A stretch of 64,000 nucleotides of DNA from Gnetum montanum (lineage: Eukaryota; Streptophyta; Gnetopsida; Gnetales; Gnetaceae), in contig MNCI01008947.1 in assembly GCA_015680685.1 (NCBI GenBank), forward strand, positions 164,900-228,899. Direction: 5' to 3'. Each line of letters begins with the position of its first letter. Position 1 is the stretch's first letter. Of the stretch, positions 1 through 12,000 are shown piece after piece. Below the pieces are notes generated by a model, which worked only from the letters and a program-made list of their open reading frames with translations, was not told the DNA's origin and did not search any database. Made by a program: the position numbers and the translations under genes.

Positions 1-70
1 TCGACCAGATCGCGTGTGCTACGCTTGTTTCGTATGGTTGAGTGTAGGGGTACCTCGCCACTCATCAAGG
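1..70 (+). repeat. Inverted copy of an LTR 3' end
   Basis: This segment ends with GAGTGTAGGGGTACCTC...CTCATCA. It is the inverted counterpart of 915-985 and a direct relative of the last ~70 bp of the LTR at 44940-45761. Either it is the end of a plus-strand LTR cut by the window edge, or it is an inverted piece within the gag remnant. In the minus frame it stays open as a continuation of the gag-like reading frame from about 238. Confidence 0.6.
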
Positions 71-769
71 GTGAATGTGATGATGAAGGGGAAGAGGAAG
101 GAGAACCATCGTCATGATAATGTTTCCTACCTTCCCATTGGTGATCTCGACCCTGATCATGATGACGATTAGAATGCTTGCCCTTATCTTGTGTTTGTGT
201 TCCCCCATTGAACACTTGGTGTTCGTGGGGATCAAAACCAGGGTTTTATATCGTGGAGCGAAGGTTCTGATACACCACCTCCTCACTATCATTAGGAGGG
301 GGAACATCATTTTGTGGAGAACCTATTGAAATAGGTTCACCACCCTTAATTTCGTTTATGATGGGCGAAGCATTATGGGGTTCTTTGCCCTTCAACAATG
401 TGTGATAGCTCTCCTGCCGCGAGTCCCGTTGATGTTGCACTTTTGTGGGATGGTAGTCCCTTGCGTTGTAATCGCATGCAACAGACTCAGCATATAATTA
501 TGACATGCCTATTCGTGCAAGGGCACGAAGGAGCATGTTGGGGGCGACTATGTCTAGAGGCAACACTATGTTACCCTCCAAGTCTCTCCAACATAGTTGT
601 TCGTCTTGATGGAAGACAAAGGTAAAGTCAAGTATATATTCATCATGATGAACATATACCACACTGAATTGTTGAGGAACTGGCAGATTTTGGTTATGTG
701 CGTGGTGCTGCGACTGTCTCTAGTGTTGGTCCTAGACGATGAAGTGCTTTTGTGTGCAGAAGAAGACAT
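1..769 (-). pseudogene. Gag remnant of a Gypsy-type element
   Basis: On the minus strand, shortly after the primer binding site, a frame begins MSSSAHKSTSSSRTNTRDSR at 769 and runs 67 codons to a stop. Further open stretches follow in shifted frames (440-246, and 238 to the window edge). The last part is rich in His, Asp and Ser. Position after LTR and PBS argues for gag. No zinc knuckle or capsid motif is visible, so the family assignment is an inference. Confidence 0.5.
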
Positions 770-895
770 TTTAGTCTTGTTTGGTGTGCTATTTATCGTT
801 ATGTTATTTTTCTCTTGATTAACCCTAAGGGTTCGTTTTAGCTCCCAACGATGTAAATGATTTCCTATGTTCTACGTAGCGCACAAACAACTAAG

Positions 896-913
896 TCCCC
901 AACAATGGCGCTA
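896..913 (-). other. Primer binding site, tRNA-Asp type
   Basis: Directly inside the LTR end, the minus strand reads TAGCGCCATTGTTGGGGA. It differs at a few positions from the complement of the plant tRNA-Asp 3' end (TGGCGCCGTTGCCGGGGA), which is used by several plant Gypsy lineages. This fixes the element's orientation and marks 915-1678 as its 5' LTR. Confidence 0.7.
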
Positions 914-914
914 A

Positions 915-1678
915 TGATGAGTGGAGAGGTACCCCTACACTCAACCATACGAATACGAGCATCTCATGCATGATCTGGTCGAACTCCAAGGACTAAGTGC
1001 TTACGCGCCTTATGGAACACTTAAGGTTAATCAATTGTTGTATGGTTAAGTAAGTCTGAGGTATATGATCTTTATAACTTTTATCATTTTATCGCCTATG
1101 CTAAGAGAGGAAAGGGTGAAGAGACTACGTAACTAACTTTCACTAACTAGGCTTTAATCGTCCTAGCATCAGTATCCATTCCCACTTTCCATACACACCC
1201 TGAACCAATGCAACGCTACTGGGATTACCAAACGCTATTCATTACTGGGTTACCAAGCGTAGCACACGTGCTCGAAGTGGTCGTACTAAATGCACTTAAC
1301 TAGGAGTTGAGGGTTGAGGAAGATTAACCATCTAAGAAAGCATTTAAGCATTTAACATTATCTAAGAAAGCATTTAAGTATTTAACATTAATTAAATCCT
1401 AATTAGCAAAGTCCATGCACTGCAAGGTTTATCAGAAAGTTCGTCATTATTTCCGTACACAAATGTGTGCTCAAGTACAATTTGCTCGAATAAAGATCCG
1501 TTCACTTTGAGACTCCTACTGCGGGCACATGGAAATTATTTTGTCTCTGGAATGGTAAAACTGCCAAAGTTTAGCTAAGGGTCTAGATCTAGATGATCTT
1601 ACAAAGGAAAGCCGCCTCTTATTTATAGACAAGGTGACGGGCTGCGATATCGCATACATGATATCGCAGGGGCCAACA
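915..1678 (-). mobile_element. 5' LTR of a Gypsy-type retrotransposon
   Basis: The minus strand runs from TGTTGGCCCC to CTCATCA, about 764 bp, ending just before the primer binding site. U3 carries several GATATCG palindromes, followed by a TATA-like TATAAATAAG. Start, TATA region and last 70 bp resemble the LTR at 44940-45761, so both belong to one family. No target-site duplication can be tested because the other end is outside the window. Confidence 0.7.
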
Positions 1679-3619
1679 CAATATCGCATCCCATCAGTCC
1701 CTTGTCATGGTACTTATCCTCAATTTATCAAGAAGAACTGCTAGGGTTTCTTACTTAGTTATACTAACTTCTTTTTTATTTTCAAGTCACCAAGGACAGG
1801 GAGTAGCAAGATGGCCATGGATTTAACTTCGTCCTTGATGAGCTATTTTGTATTTTCTATTTGTAGTAGTAGACATTTATGCATATTGAGGATGACTTGT
1901 AGTTTAATATTTATCTGTTGAACATATTATGTATTTCTCTTCTTGTTGGATATTGGATGATGGATTATTTATGATTATTATATGATGTAGTCATTTCCTT
2001 TTGAGATCAATGTTTTATTATCTTATGATTAAATTCTATAAATATTTTCAGTCATATTTTCATGCTTTTTTATCACACTTCACTAGTACATATCAACAAA
2101 CCTTCGTTCTCTACCATAACCATGTCTTCTTTGTGGTTCAACTTGATGTATTGCTCTCTTACCTAGGTTGAGGGGAAGGGTCTTACAACATTCATGTTAT
2201 AAATTACACATTGATCTAGAGGATGGCCAAGAAAAACACACTTAAAAGTGCAAGTTTCAAAAACAGTAGAGCACAATGATTTGAACCTAGGACACTACTA
2301 CTTGAGATCCACCACTTGCAAGGCAATTCTGAATGAAAGGGCAAAACAAATCATAGGGTAATGGTAGTAAAAATCAAAGGGCAACATAAATTGATAGAAC
2401 AACAATTGACACACAGCACAGTCACAATGAACTTAAGACACAAACACAGTGCAAACACTAGAGTACAATATGTGAAGTGATGAGATGTATCCTTCACATG
2501 CATTATTCAAACTTTTGGTTTTTTTTTTTTTGTTAAATGTTTGTCTTATCAATAGAAGAATTTCTATGAAGCACATCTAATGGTTTGTGCAATGGAACCT
2601 CTAGAGGCATTTTTGAAAAACGATACTAATGGGTTCTAAGGGTACCTTTAAAGGCATTTCTCTAAATTTACCTTCCACATGCCTTTAGAAGCATTTTTAG
2701 AAAATCCTTCTAAGCTGGTCTTGAAAGGCCTAGTTGATAGGTAACTTTCAAAATGTGTCTAACAAGTTTTGCAAGGTTACCACTAGAAGAGTTTCATTAC
2801 ACACCATCTTTAAAGTCATTTTTTAGAACACTCTATAAAGATAACCTTGCACAAACCATGAGAGATATTTCTAGAAATGCCACCACAAGTAACCTTTCAA
2901 ATGCCCACTTTAAGGCTAGTTAGAACATTGATTCAAAGAATGGAAATTTTAGATGTACATTTTAGGCCTTGGCCCCTTAATAAACTTACAAATTCCTCTT
3001 TTAAAAAAAGAACAATGATTCATATAATGACAAAAAAATATATACTTAAAATGGACAAATTTAGGAGGATAGGCCACATTGATCTAAACCTAGTGATGTG
3101 GATATGAGATTCCCTACCCAATTCATAACCTAATTTGCCTTGAAATTGAAGGGATTCAAGAGCTCAAGAACTTAAAGCTGAAACAAGAAAACAAAACACA
3201 TCTTTATTCTTGTCAAGATTCATATGACATTCCTAGAAGCATGCAAGACCTAAGGATAAACAATACTTAAGATTCTCGCACCACTTACTCTCATATAAGG
3301 CTTAAGGCCATACAACAACTCTCACACAACTCTTTATTCTTGCTTGCAATAGGAAATGAAAGACAAAAAACAAGAAGCAAAGTTTCCAAGGACAAACAAA
3401 GCTTCATATTCCTTCACAATGGCTATTTAGCCTTACAATAAATTGCTCAAGATGAGCTTCCCTCTCTCTCTTCTTTATTATAGCTCACTTGGACTTAAAA
3501 CTATCTTGTGGCTTATGCCTCTGCTCTCATCATCTCTCTTCATACATTTCTTTTAGGCTTTGATGCCTTCTTATAGTTTGTTGGGTGACTGTTCATCTAT
3601 GTGCAAGGCCTAATTATGT

Positions 3620-3840
3620 GTTGGTCCCACCAAGGAAGATGTCCTGGAACATCTTTCCCAAGCTGAGATCAATTGCAAGTAGATGTCTTTAGCTTCAACA
3701 AGATGTTTTTCCCAAGAGCCAAGCTTGTGCAAAAGACATCTTTGCACTTGTAAGCTGTCTTTCTAGGGATCAAATCTTTTTTTCCCAAAAAGACATCTTG
3801 TCTATAGTAAAGACATCCTTTTCAAAAGAAAGACATTTTT
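3620..3840. repeat. Cluster of AGACATCT / AGATGTCT words
   Basis: About eight variants of an 8-10 base word (AAAGACATCTT and its complement AAGATGTCTTT) occur in both orientations over some 220 bp, with unrelated bases between. It resembles the other word clusters in this window, each with a different word. Function unknown. Confidence 0.5.
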
Positions 3841-4088
3841 CCTACCAACACTTCAATTACCTAAGCCATTACACCTAATGCCCAAGATCTCATTCAAGTT
3901 CCCTTTAGTCCTAAAACTTCCCAAATGCATAAAGAGCATGCCAAACAAACCAAGTGATTGCCCTAAAATAATTGCAATATAAGGACACCTCAAGATATAT
4001 AATCCAAATAGAACTTATAACTCAGCATTGCCCACTAAAATCAAACCTATGACTTTCAAAATCAAAAGTCTTTCTCTAAGGAAAAGAG

Positions 4089-4222
4089 CAATATAACTAC
4101 ATAGCAAGTGTAAAAGAGGTGTTGGTACTAAGCTTTGAACCCAACACCTTTGACTTCTACCAATTTCTTCAACAATATAACCGCATAGCAAGTGTAAATG
4201 AGGTGTTGGTACTAAGCTTTGA
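4089..4222. repeat. Imperfect ~83-bp tandem duplication
   Basis: The stretch from CAATATAACTACATAGCAAG to GGTGTTGGTACTAAGCTTTG recurs once with a few changes. No coding content is recognised. Confidence 0.6.
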
Positions 4223-5168
4223 AAAAGCACCGTGCCCTCTCTTGCTCTACACCTTCAACAATTCTTTAAGAACTTCTTTAATAACCTAATAAAAGAGAGT
4301 TATATTTTTAATGCTAAGCTTATTGATAATGAACTTACAAAAAAAAATGTTTTAAAACTATAGAGTAAAAGCAACAAACCCTTCGTAAGAGAATTAACTA
4401 TTCAAAATAACCTACCATAGTGTTGAAGATACAAAGTTCAACTCATAATCTTATTTTCAATCCAACCACAAAAAACCCTTAAATACAACTGATTGAATTC
4501 AAATCAAAGCAATTAGTTCAATTTCAAATAACCTCAAATTCAAAAGCTTCAAAATTACCTAAGATTATTTAGAAAGAAAAAAAAACCCTTGTTTTTGTAG
4601 CAAGGACCACTAATTAAAGGGTGTGATCACTTCTTGTCCAAAAAAAAAAACAAAATTTTCACTGAAATAACAATAGTTCCCATTCCACATTGATTTAACA
4701 TATTATTAACAAAGTGTATCATAAATTAAAAATTAAAAATTCATAAAAAATTATTACAGTTTTCTTTCATGTTCAACATGTAGTTCAGTGCACTACAGTT
4801 GGGTTGAAACCATAATAATGGATGCTTTCGCAATAAATGATCCTGCCACTCAGAATAGTGCCCGTCTTCCTGCATTTAATTTTCACGGTTTAAAAGGAAA
4901 TAGCTATAATTTTTCAAAAATGACAAAAATGGAGTATTTACATATTGGCAGGTTGCCTGGAACCAGGATCCATACAAAGTCAACTTTCTTTTTTTTTTTT
5001 TTTTGATTGAGATCATAAAAAAAATATACATTAACAGACAAGTAAAAAGCATAGTACAGAGAGAGAAAGGGCAGTAGGACAAACACTCGGGAAAGTGGAG
5101 CATGGGTTGTTGAGCTCAAATAAATTCACAATGGCGGCCGAAGAAGCATAGTTGCATGCATGCATACA

Positions 5169-6014
5169 TTATGTTTGATGCATACGTATATGGCGTCTGC
5201 GAATTCTAGTGAAGCCACCATTGAAACGAGTCCACCACGGTCTTCGACCAAGGCCCTCATTCTGCTGTGGTGGTGCTGCTGCTGCTGCAGCAGCAGCAGT
5301 AGCCGGCCTGTCCCTGTCCCTGTCCCTATGCCTGTGCCTGGGCCTGTGCTCCCCCCTTGAATCTCTGAACATTGCAAACAAAGCCAGACCATCTTGATGA
5401 CCACCACCCAGAATCCACAAAAGTAAGGAACTCAGCGACAGGCTTTGATTGGCAATGCCTCCACCTCCACCTCCACCTCCACCTCCACTTTCACCTGCCT
5501 CTGCCTCTGCCTCTGCCTCTGCCTCTGCCACTTCAAATTCAGCTTCCCTGGATGTGGATGTGGATGTGTACATGGACATGGACATGGACGTGACGGTTTC
5601 ATTCTGCTCGGTTGCATTGGCTTCAAATTCTCCCTCTGCTGCTTGCCTCTCGGTTCGACCCACTGAACTGCTGTTGCCGCCGCTTAAGGAACTGAAAACA
5701 GGAATCTCCATGTTGTTATGTGAAATCTCATCTCTGCTTCGGCTGCCACCCAATCTGAAGCCAATTGCAGTGCTGTTGGATGTGGGCGTGATGTTGCTCT
5801 GTTGAGGATGAGGATAGGGATGAAGATGAGGATGAGGAAGAGGATGATGGTGATGGATCTCTCTCGGAGGATGAACCCCAAATCCAGCCACTAAGCTTGT
5901 AGGGCGGCTGCCATGCCTGGCAAGATATGCAGAGGCAAGCATTACAGGCGAATTTATGGGTATCCGGGGCGGCAATTGACCTCGACTCAGCAAATATCGC
6001 TGCAACGCCGGTAC
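5169..6014 (-). CDS. TMEM259-like: Membralin exon 14, cytosolic tail (residues 524-804)
   Basis: An 846-bp terminal exon starting [13 protein letters not shown] and ending RRHIRMHQT before the stop. A conserved [10 protein letters not shown] segment lies in the second half. The rest is low complexity: a His/Pro stretch, an acidic AEAEAE run, an uninterrupted Gly run, an Arg/Asp/His run and an Ala run, coded by hexanucleotide and trinucleotide repeats. Strand-opposed open frames here (for example 5449-5805) are composition artefacts. Confidence 0.94.
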   Translation of the reverse strand, partial: VPALQRYLLSRGQLPPRIPINSPVMLASAYLARHGSRPTSLVAGFGVHPPREIHHHHPLPHPHLHPYPHPQQSNITPTSNSTAIGFRLGGSRSRDEISHNNMEIPVFSSLSGGNSSSVGRTERQAAEGEFEANATEQNETVTSMSMSMYTSTSTSREAEFEVAEAEAEAEAEAGESGGGGGGGGGGIANQSLSLSSLLLWILGGGHQDGLALFAMFRDSRGEHRPRHRHRDRDRDRPATAAAAAAAAPPQQNEGLGRRPWWTRFNGGFTRIRRRHIRMHQT

Positions 6015-9000
6015 CTGCATATACGTGTGAAGCTAGTTGGATGAACATCTATATCAATGAAAAGGAATCAGCATGCATCCAAACATGATAGCTCTTCATT
6101 TACCTCAAACCTGTTCCAGAAGTAGAGTATCAAGTGGTGTATAAAAGCTGCCGCCGAAGCAAATGCCAAATAGGAAAAGCCTAACAAATTGTCAAAAGTC
6201 CCCAACGTAATACATTAAGAGAAAATCCCGGCTAAGAACAACATTTGCCAAATGCATAGTTATTTCAGAAACAGTGCCTTTAGCGAAAATGGGAACATTT
6301 TCATGCGACGTACCGTAAGCATATGAAAAGAAGTATATATGGAAAGCAAGGAAGTATAACATGAAAAATCGAGGGAAAAACTGCATCGACATTCGAGTCC
6401 GTACGCTGCAACGTGATAAAAAAAAGTTATTAAATTTCTCAGTTATATAGAAAATAGCTACTGGAGCAATTAGAAAGACTGATAAAAATTATTAAAACCT
6501 CTTTTTCACCACGGCTATACATAAACAGGTAATTTTTTAAAAAAAAGGATTACATGATTTGATGCAGACCTGATCATAGTAAAAAGCTCGCATAACCACA
6601 CCAATGTAAGAACCATAAACGCCAGCAGTTGATCATCATAAAATTCGAAAAGAAAGAAGAGAATTCCTATCATAATCTGCATCACCAACCAAAAAAAGAG
6701 TTGAGAACATTTGACAAAAAGACCATCACTAAACAGCAACGTTTCCAAGAATACAACGGCTAAAGTAGAAAACTTTTGGTGTAGCTATAATTTTACATCA
6801 CAATTTTTCACGTGTTTTCTTGCCTTATTAATATGCAGGTTCAGCTTCTTAAATTAAACATATCGTTTGCTTTTGTGATGCAGTTGAATCCTGAATTTGT
6901 GTTAGCACCTAGATACAGATACAGCCTGTTCTATTGGATTCTCATTTAAAGGATAAACCTCATCCACAACACATACTGCAAAAGTCAAGAGAGTTTCATA
7001 AATGGAAGAAAACGACTGGTGGCACAACAAAACTTTGGAAAGGTAGACGACGGGGAAAGACACACATAGGATACGAAAAACTGTAAAGTTAACGCTAAGA
7101 AAAAATGAGAACACCATGAAAACTAATAACGTTTGGTGGAGCATACGGAAGGAATAAAATAAAATGACAAAACAAATAGAAAGTCAGTGAAGCATCGTAG
7201 TGTGCAAGTCACCGTTTCGATTCTAAGGGATATATTGAGACAAGTGCCACAGAGGCGGGCACTGTATATGTTCAGGAACTATAGCATCCGATACACAAAA
7301 CCAAGCAAAATGAAGTCGTTTAGATCTACCATCAAAAACATGGTATAAAGACGCTGTTTTGATCTACCCCGAAAAACATGTTATGTTAAACATTAATGGC
7401 AAATTCTATTTTTTCCCCAGCTAAAAGGGCACTGCAAATTCTTTTCTTTCCGCATAAATCCCTTTCTTCTGTTTTTTTACCAAACTCCTATTTCCATTTG
7501 TTAAGCGCTTTTGAGTAATTTCTTCCTGTGTTTTCCATAGGTAAACACACACAGCAACATTAATATGTTTGACAAACAATCAATATAAGAAAATTCATCT
7601 CTTTTTTACACAATCAAAAGCCTCAATATCATCGAAGCGTAAGACTTACAGGTACAAATACAAGTGATTCAATCACATGAACAAATATTAGCTGGAAGGT
7701 CGGTAGATGATATCTTGCGTGATGCTGTAGCTGAACTGTAACATTGAAGAAGAAAATTGTCAGGCAAACTTAAGCATTCCAAAAAGTGAAAATTTAGTCC
7801 AAAAAAGTGCGAGAATTTTATTGACAACTTGTATGTGCTAAATAAGGAACAACACCTGTGAACTTGAGCATTCGTGACTGGGTCTCTCTGAGAGTAAAAG
7901 ATACTGACATTGTAGTGGTGAAAAAAACAAAGAGTGACATAATTAATATCCCAGACTTTGCTACTAAATAATCTGCATTTTCAACAGAAACCTTTTCTTA
8001 GTCAAAACTGAGTAACATCACAAAAATGACAAGATAATAAATTTAATATTCTCATGTGCAAATTAAGCTAAAACTGGGTATCTGTTATACTTTATTGAAA
8101 GCATGCTTGCACCCAAACATAACAGAAAACGTGGGATTGATGAACAATAGAATGAGATGAGGATAATAATGATTAAGAAGGATATACTTCATTTTGTCTT
8201 GGGAAAAATTGTAAATTAATAACAATGCAATAATTTGTATGAAGTGGGGGCAAGTTAGGCATGAGATCAATTGCTTGTGGATTGTGCTCATCACAAAGAC
8301 CTCCAACCCCACGGAGCTGGCCCATTTTAAGCCTATTGGTGTGTACAATACACTGCTCAGGCTGTTGACCAAAATCCTGGTTAAGCATCTCCAACCATTG
8401 GTGCCATCCTTGGTCGCTACCCACCAAGCTAGTTTTGTTAAGGGTAGGTATATTTAGGATCCGACCATCTTGCTCCAAGAAGCAATGCATTCCATGGAAA
8501 GAACCGAATTCCCTGGTATGCGCATCAAACTTGATATTGTTAAAGCTTATGACACTGTCCACTAGGGTGCTCTCCGAGGCATTATACTCATGAAGGGTAT
8601 CAACCAAGAATTTGTAGATATTTGCATTAATCTTCAGGCCATGGAGGCTTACTCTTTTGATATCAATAGGAGGCTGTGGCTGAGGAGGAAACCTATTGGC
8701 GATAGCAAAGTAGGCCATCTTGGCTTTGGGTGGGGGATCAAAAGACTTGCTTCTTTTTTGCGGCTGCCAAATTTGCACAAAGCTCCAAGTAGATTCACTG
8801 CATCACGGTGGCTGGTAATAAGGTGTAAGGGAGGGAAGAGATTGCTCAGGCACTAATGGATTATTGGTCAGGAATTTAGCAGCAAAAGCCAACTTTGCCT
8901 CTCACTATCAATATTGGCCAAATTTTGAACGAGGCCAACAATAGGTTGGACGATAACCTATTGGATGCCTTTAATGTTATGCTGTTTTGGGAGGAGGTTC

Positions 9001-12000
9001 AGTAGGAAATTAATTGTTTTCGACTGGTCCTCATCCCAAAAAACGGCTAATCCTTCAACTCCAGTGGATTTCCGCCCAATTGGGGTGTGCAACACCCTCC
9101 TTCGCCTATTCACTAAAATGCAGGTGGCTTGCATGGGGCCCCTAATGCCACAACTGGTGGGGGAACAAGAGGCAAGTTTCCTTAAAGGGAGGCACATTCA
9201 AGACTAGATTATTTTGCTATAGGAGGTGCTGCATTCGCTATGGGCGAATAGGTATCCTGGTATGTGACTGAAACTTGATATTACAAAGGCTTATGACACT
9301 ATTTCTTGGCACACCCTTCAAGAAGCTATGTTGTGTAAGGGGCTTCACCCCCATTTTGTGGATCTTTGCCTTCATATTCAAGCATCTATAGCCTTCTCTC
9401 TAGACTTAGAGGGGAGGCTGTGAGGGTTCACTTCCACCAGAAGGGGGTTACGTTAGGGGGATCCTCTTTCAGTGTATCTCTTCATCTTGGTAATGGATGC
9501 CTTGTGGGCTTACTGTACAATTGAGGGGATTAGAGGTCTTGATATTGGGGGTGTGCATTTTCTTGTGGAACATTATACTAATGACACCATTTTGTTTTCT
9601 TCGCATCGATGATGTCTTTAGGCACATGCAATCAACAAGGCTCTTCAATGAATGGGGGAAGAGCTAGGATTGGAAATCAATCAAGATAAGTCTACAATTC
9701 ACCTTTTGAACACTGATGCTGGTGTTCAGGGTCGGATTATTCAGACACTATGGATCCTACCTGGAACCACAGCTGATAGTTATCTTGGGCTCCCCTTGTA
9801 TGATTGGCACAAAAGAAAAGTGTGGGGAGCCTGATTCAACGTATTTAGGAGCAGGTGGGGCACTGGACAACTCAATCTTTATCTCAGGTTGGGAGGGCAC
9901 TTTGGTCTAAATCAGTGTTGTCTGCAATTGCATGTTACACAGCTTCGATAGCCTTTCCTCCAGTTGATATTATTGAGCAAATTGACCAGCTCATTTGGGA
10001 CTTTACATGGTCAGCTAAAAAATGTTGGGGGGCTTGCAATATTGCAGTTCTTGATTATGCTTGCTATGGGGCATCAGGTGCTCCTTGCTATGGGGCATTA
10101 GGTGCTCCTAAACCGCCTATTACAATAGGATTCTCCCCTTGCCCAATGGGTTTCCCTCATGCAGTGGAAATATCAAACTTGGGAGGATGTTGGGTATGTT
10201 TCAAAAATTTGGCAGGCTTTATGCTCACATGTGCAGGTGGTTGCGCCAATGGGCCTTTTAAACATGTCACCAACTCACCTGATACGAAATAAATGTCCTA
10301 CAATATGGGGGTGGCAGCATGTGTGGAGGGGGTGGCTGCCTAAGAAACTTAAGGCATTTGTGTGGTTGACTCATCATTCTACCTTACCTGTGTGAAGTGA
10401 GTTACAGTGGTGCAGGGTTGATGTGGCTACCACATGTCCACTCTGCATGGTGGGGTGGGTGGATGTGCTACCCCAGCTGCAAGGGGATCCCAGCCTGGAA
10501 GATGGTGCATTCTACACCAATTGGGTGCATTCTAGGTGGTGCACATCAACCTAACAGAAGAGGCCATTGCACGATATCTCTAGGTGCCAACTTTGGGGGA
10601 AGATGTCTCTCTATGAGGGAGGGGGCTACAACATGCGCAGGAGTTTTTTCTAAGGCCTATCCCAAAAACAAGGAGTAGCTAGATGCCAAAGTCAGCACTT
10701 AAACCGCTGTAGCAAGATGTGGTGGTCATGGTGGATCAATTTCTCATGCATTTAGGGAATGCTTGGAAGCTATTGGGGGTATATTTCACCCTAATGCACT
10801 GCTTTCACAAGGAGTATATGGTGAATCTACCCTGGTTCTTCCTCGTCGTGCTGCGTAGGCTAGGCAATGGCAGGGTACTCATTCAGGTTTGATTCTTGCT
10901 CTGTGAAGGTCAACAGCAAGGGGTCAACTATTCGGGCCATTTACAGCTAAAGGTCATGGTGTGTTCTGCCAATGGTGGTGGACCTTTCCCCAAGGTCAAA
11001 GGATTCATGCAAGCAAGAGGGGGAGGGCAGTCAACAATCAGAGGGGGTATCAAGAGGTGACTCGAGGGGTGGGCCCTCACACCCCCCTAAGCAACAAGGG
11101 GATAAGTCCACCGTAGCGTTCGCAAAGGAAGAGGCAGATTTAGGGGGGTGGGGGTTGGGGGTTGGGTTCCGCCTCTAGTGGCATCAATGTTTGAGGTTGT
11201 GGCACAAGCAAGGGAAGAGGAACAGGCGCTACGGAAGGTAAAGTGATGTCGTAGGAAGGAGGAGTTCCAACAGGAACTAGAGTGGTTGGAACAGCAATAG
11301 GTTGAGGCTGCCAAAGAGGATACGATCCACTGAGATCTAGCAAAGGCGACGGTGCTACAAGCGTTGGAGGTAGACCTCTGATAGCACATCAAAGAGGAGT
11401 TGATGGAGGAGGAATGGATCTAGGAGGCCCAGGAGCAAGAGGCTAAGATGCAACATGCTCAAGAGAAATAGAAGGCAGCCCAGATCCAACAACAACTAGA
11501 TCAGGCACATGTAGATGGGGCAAGAGCTTGGCTGTGTTAGGGGTGATGCCCCTATGTTATCATGGACACCGGCTGCAATGCACCTTGGACAGCATTGCGA
11601 AGGCACATTCGACAATAGGGGAAGAAGCTGCACCTCAACCAAAAAAGGGGATGCAACGAAATGTGCAAGAAAGGTAGAAGTGTTCAAGAACTTCCAATAG
11701 GCTGCGGCATTTGTGGATACAAAAGAGCACAGGGTTTTTTTGGATGCCATCCATGGCTAGGAATGGAATATCTACCCTTGCACTACGCTTCCCTATCATT
11801 TATAAGTGGGTCAGGATTGTAGGGGTCCACAAGGCAATGCCCTTTGCTTTTGTTTTTTGGTACTTTTGTTTGTCTCGGCATCTGATAACACTAACAGGAA
11901 CCTGAAGAACCAGGAGGGTGAAAGGCCACCTGATTTTCTTTTTGGAGAGGACTGAGGGGGGGTATGTGGACCCCCTATTTTGGAGATGTTTGTTATATTC

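Larger units (their letters stand above)
1679..5168. other. Downstream flank of the membralin gene, no gene recognised
   Basis: AT-rich sequence without a recognisable protein. It holds local word-like repeats at about 2560-2890 and 3620-3840, an imperfect ~83-bp tandem duplication at 4089-4222, and a T run at about 4988-5004. The membralin 3' UTR should start below 5169. A minus-strand ATTAAA at 4880-4875 is a possible but weak polyadenylation signal. Confidence 0.5.

Noticed and set aside
5449-5805. 118-residue plus-strand frame and several others over 5126-5882
   Set aside because: Antisense or shifted readings of the repeat-rich last membralin exon; composition keeps all frames open.
7856-7960. 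Shorter exon 9 using the closer acceptors before 7960 or 7963
   Set aside because: It would drop the conserved DYLV residues; the acceptor before 7972 keeps phase and restores them.
8173-8778. 201-residue open frame on the minus strand
   Set aside because: It is the antisense of a LINE reverse transcriptase whose plus-strand motifs are clear; it has no domain or splice context.
8693-9650. Simple recent tandem duplication of 8226-8692
   Set aside because: The two RT readings differ at many residues and start at different element positions, so they are separate insertions of related LINEs.
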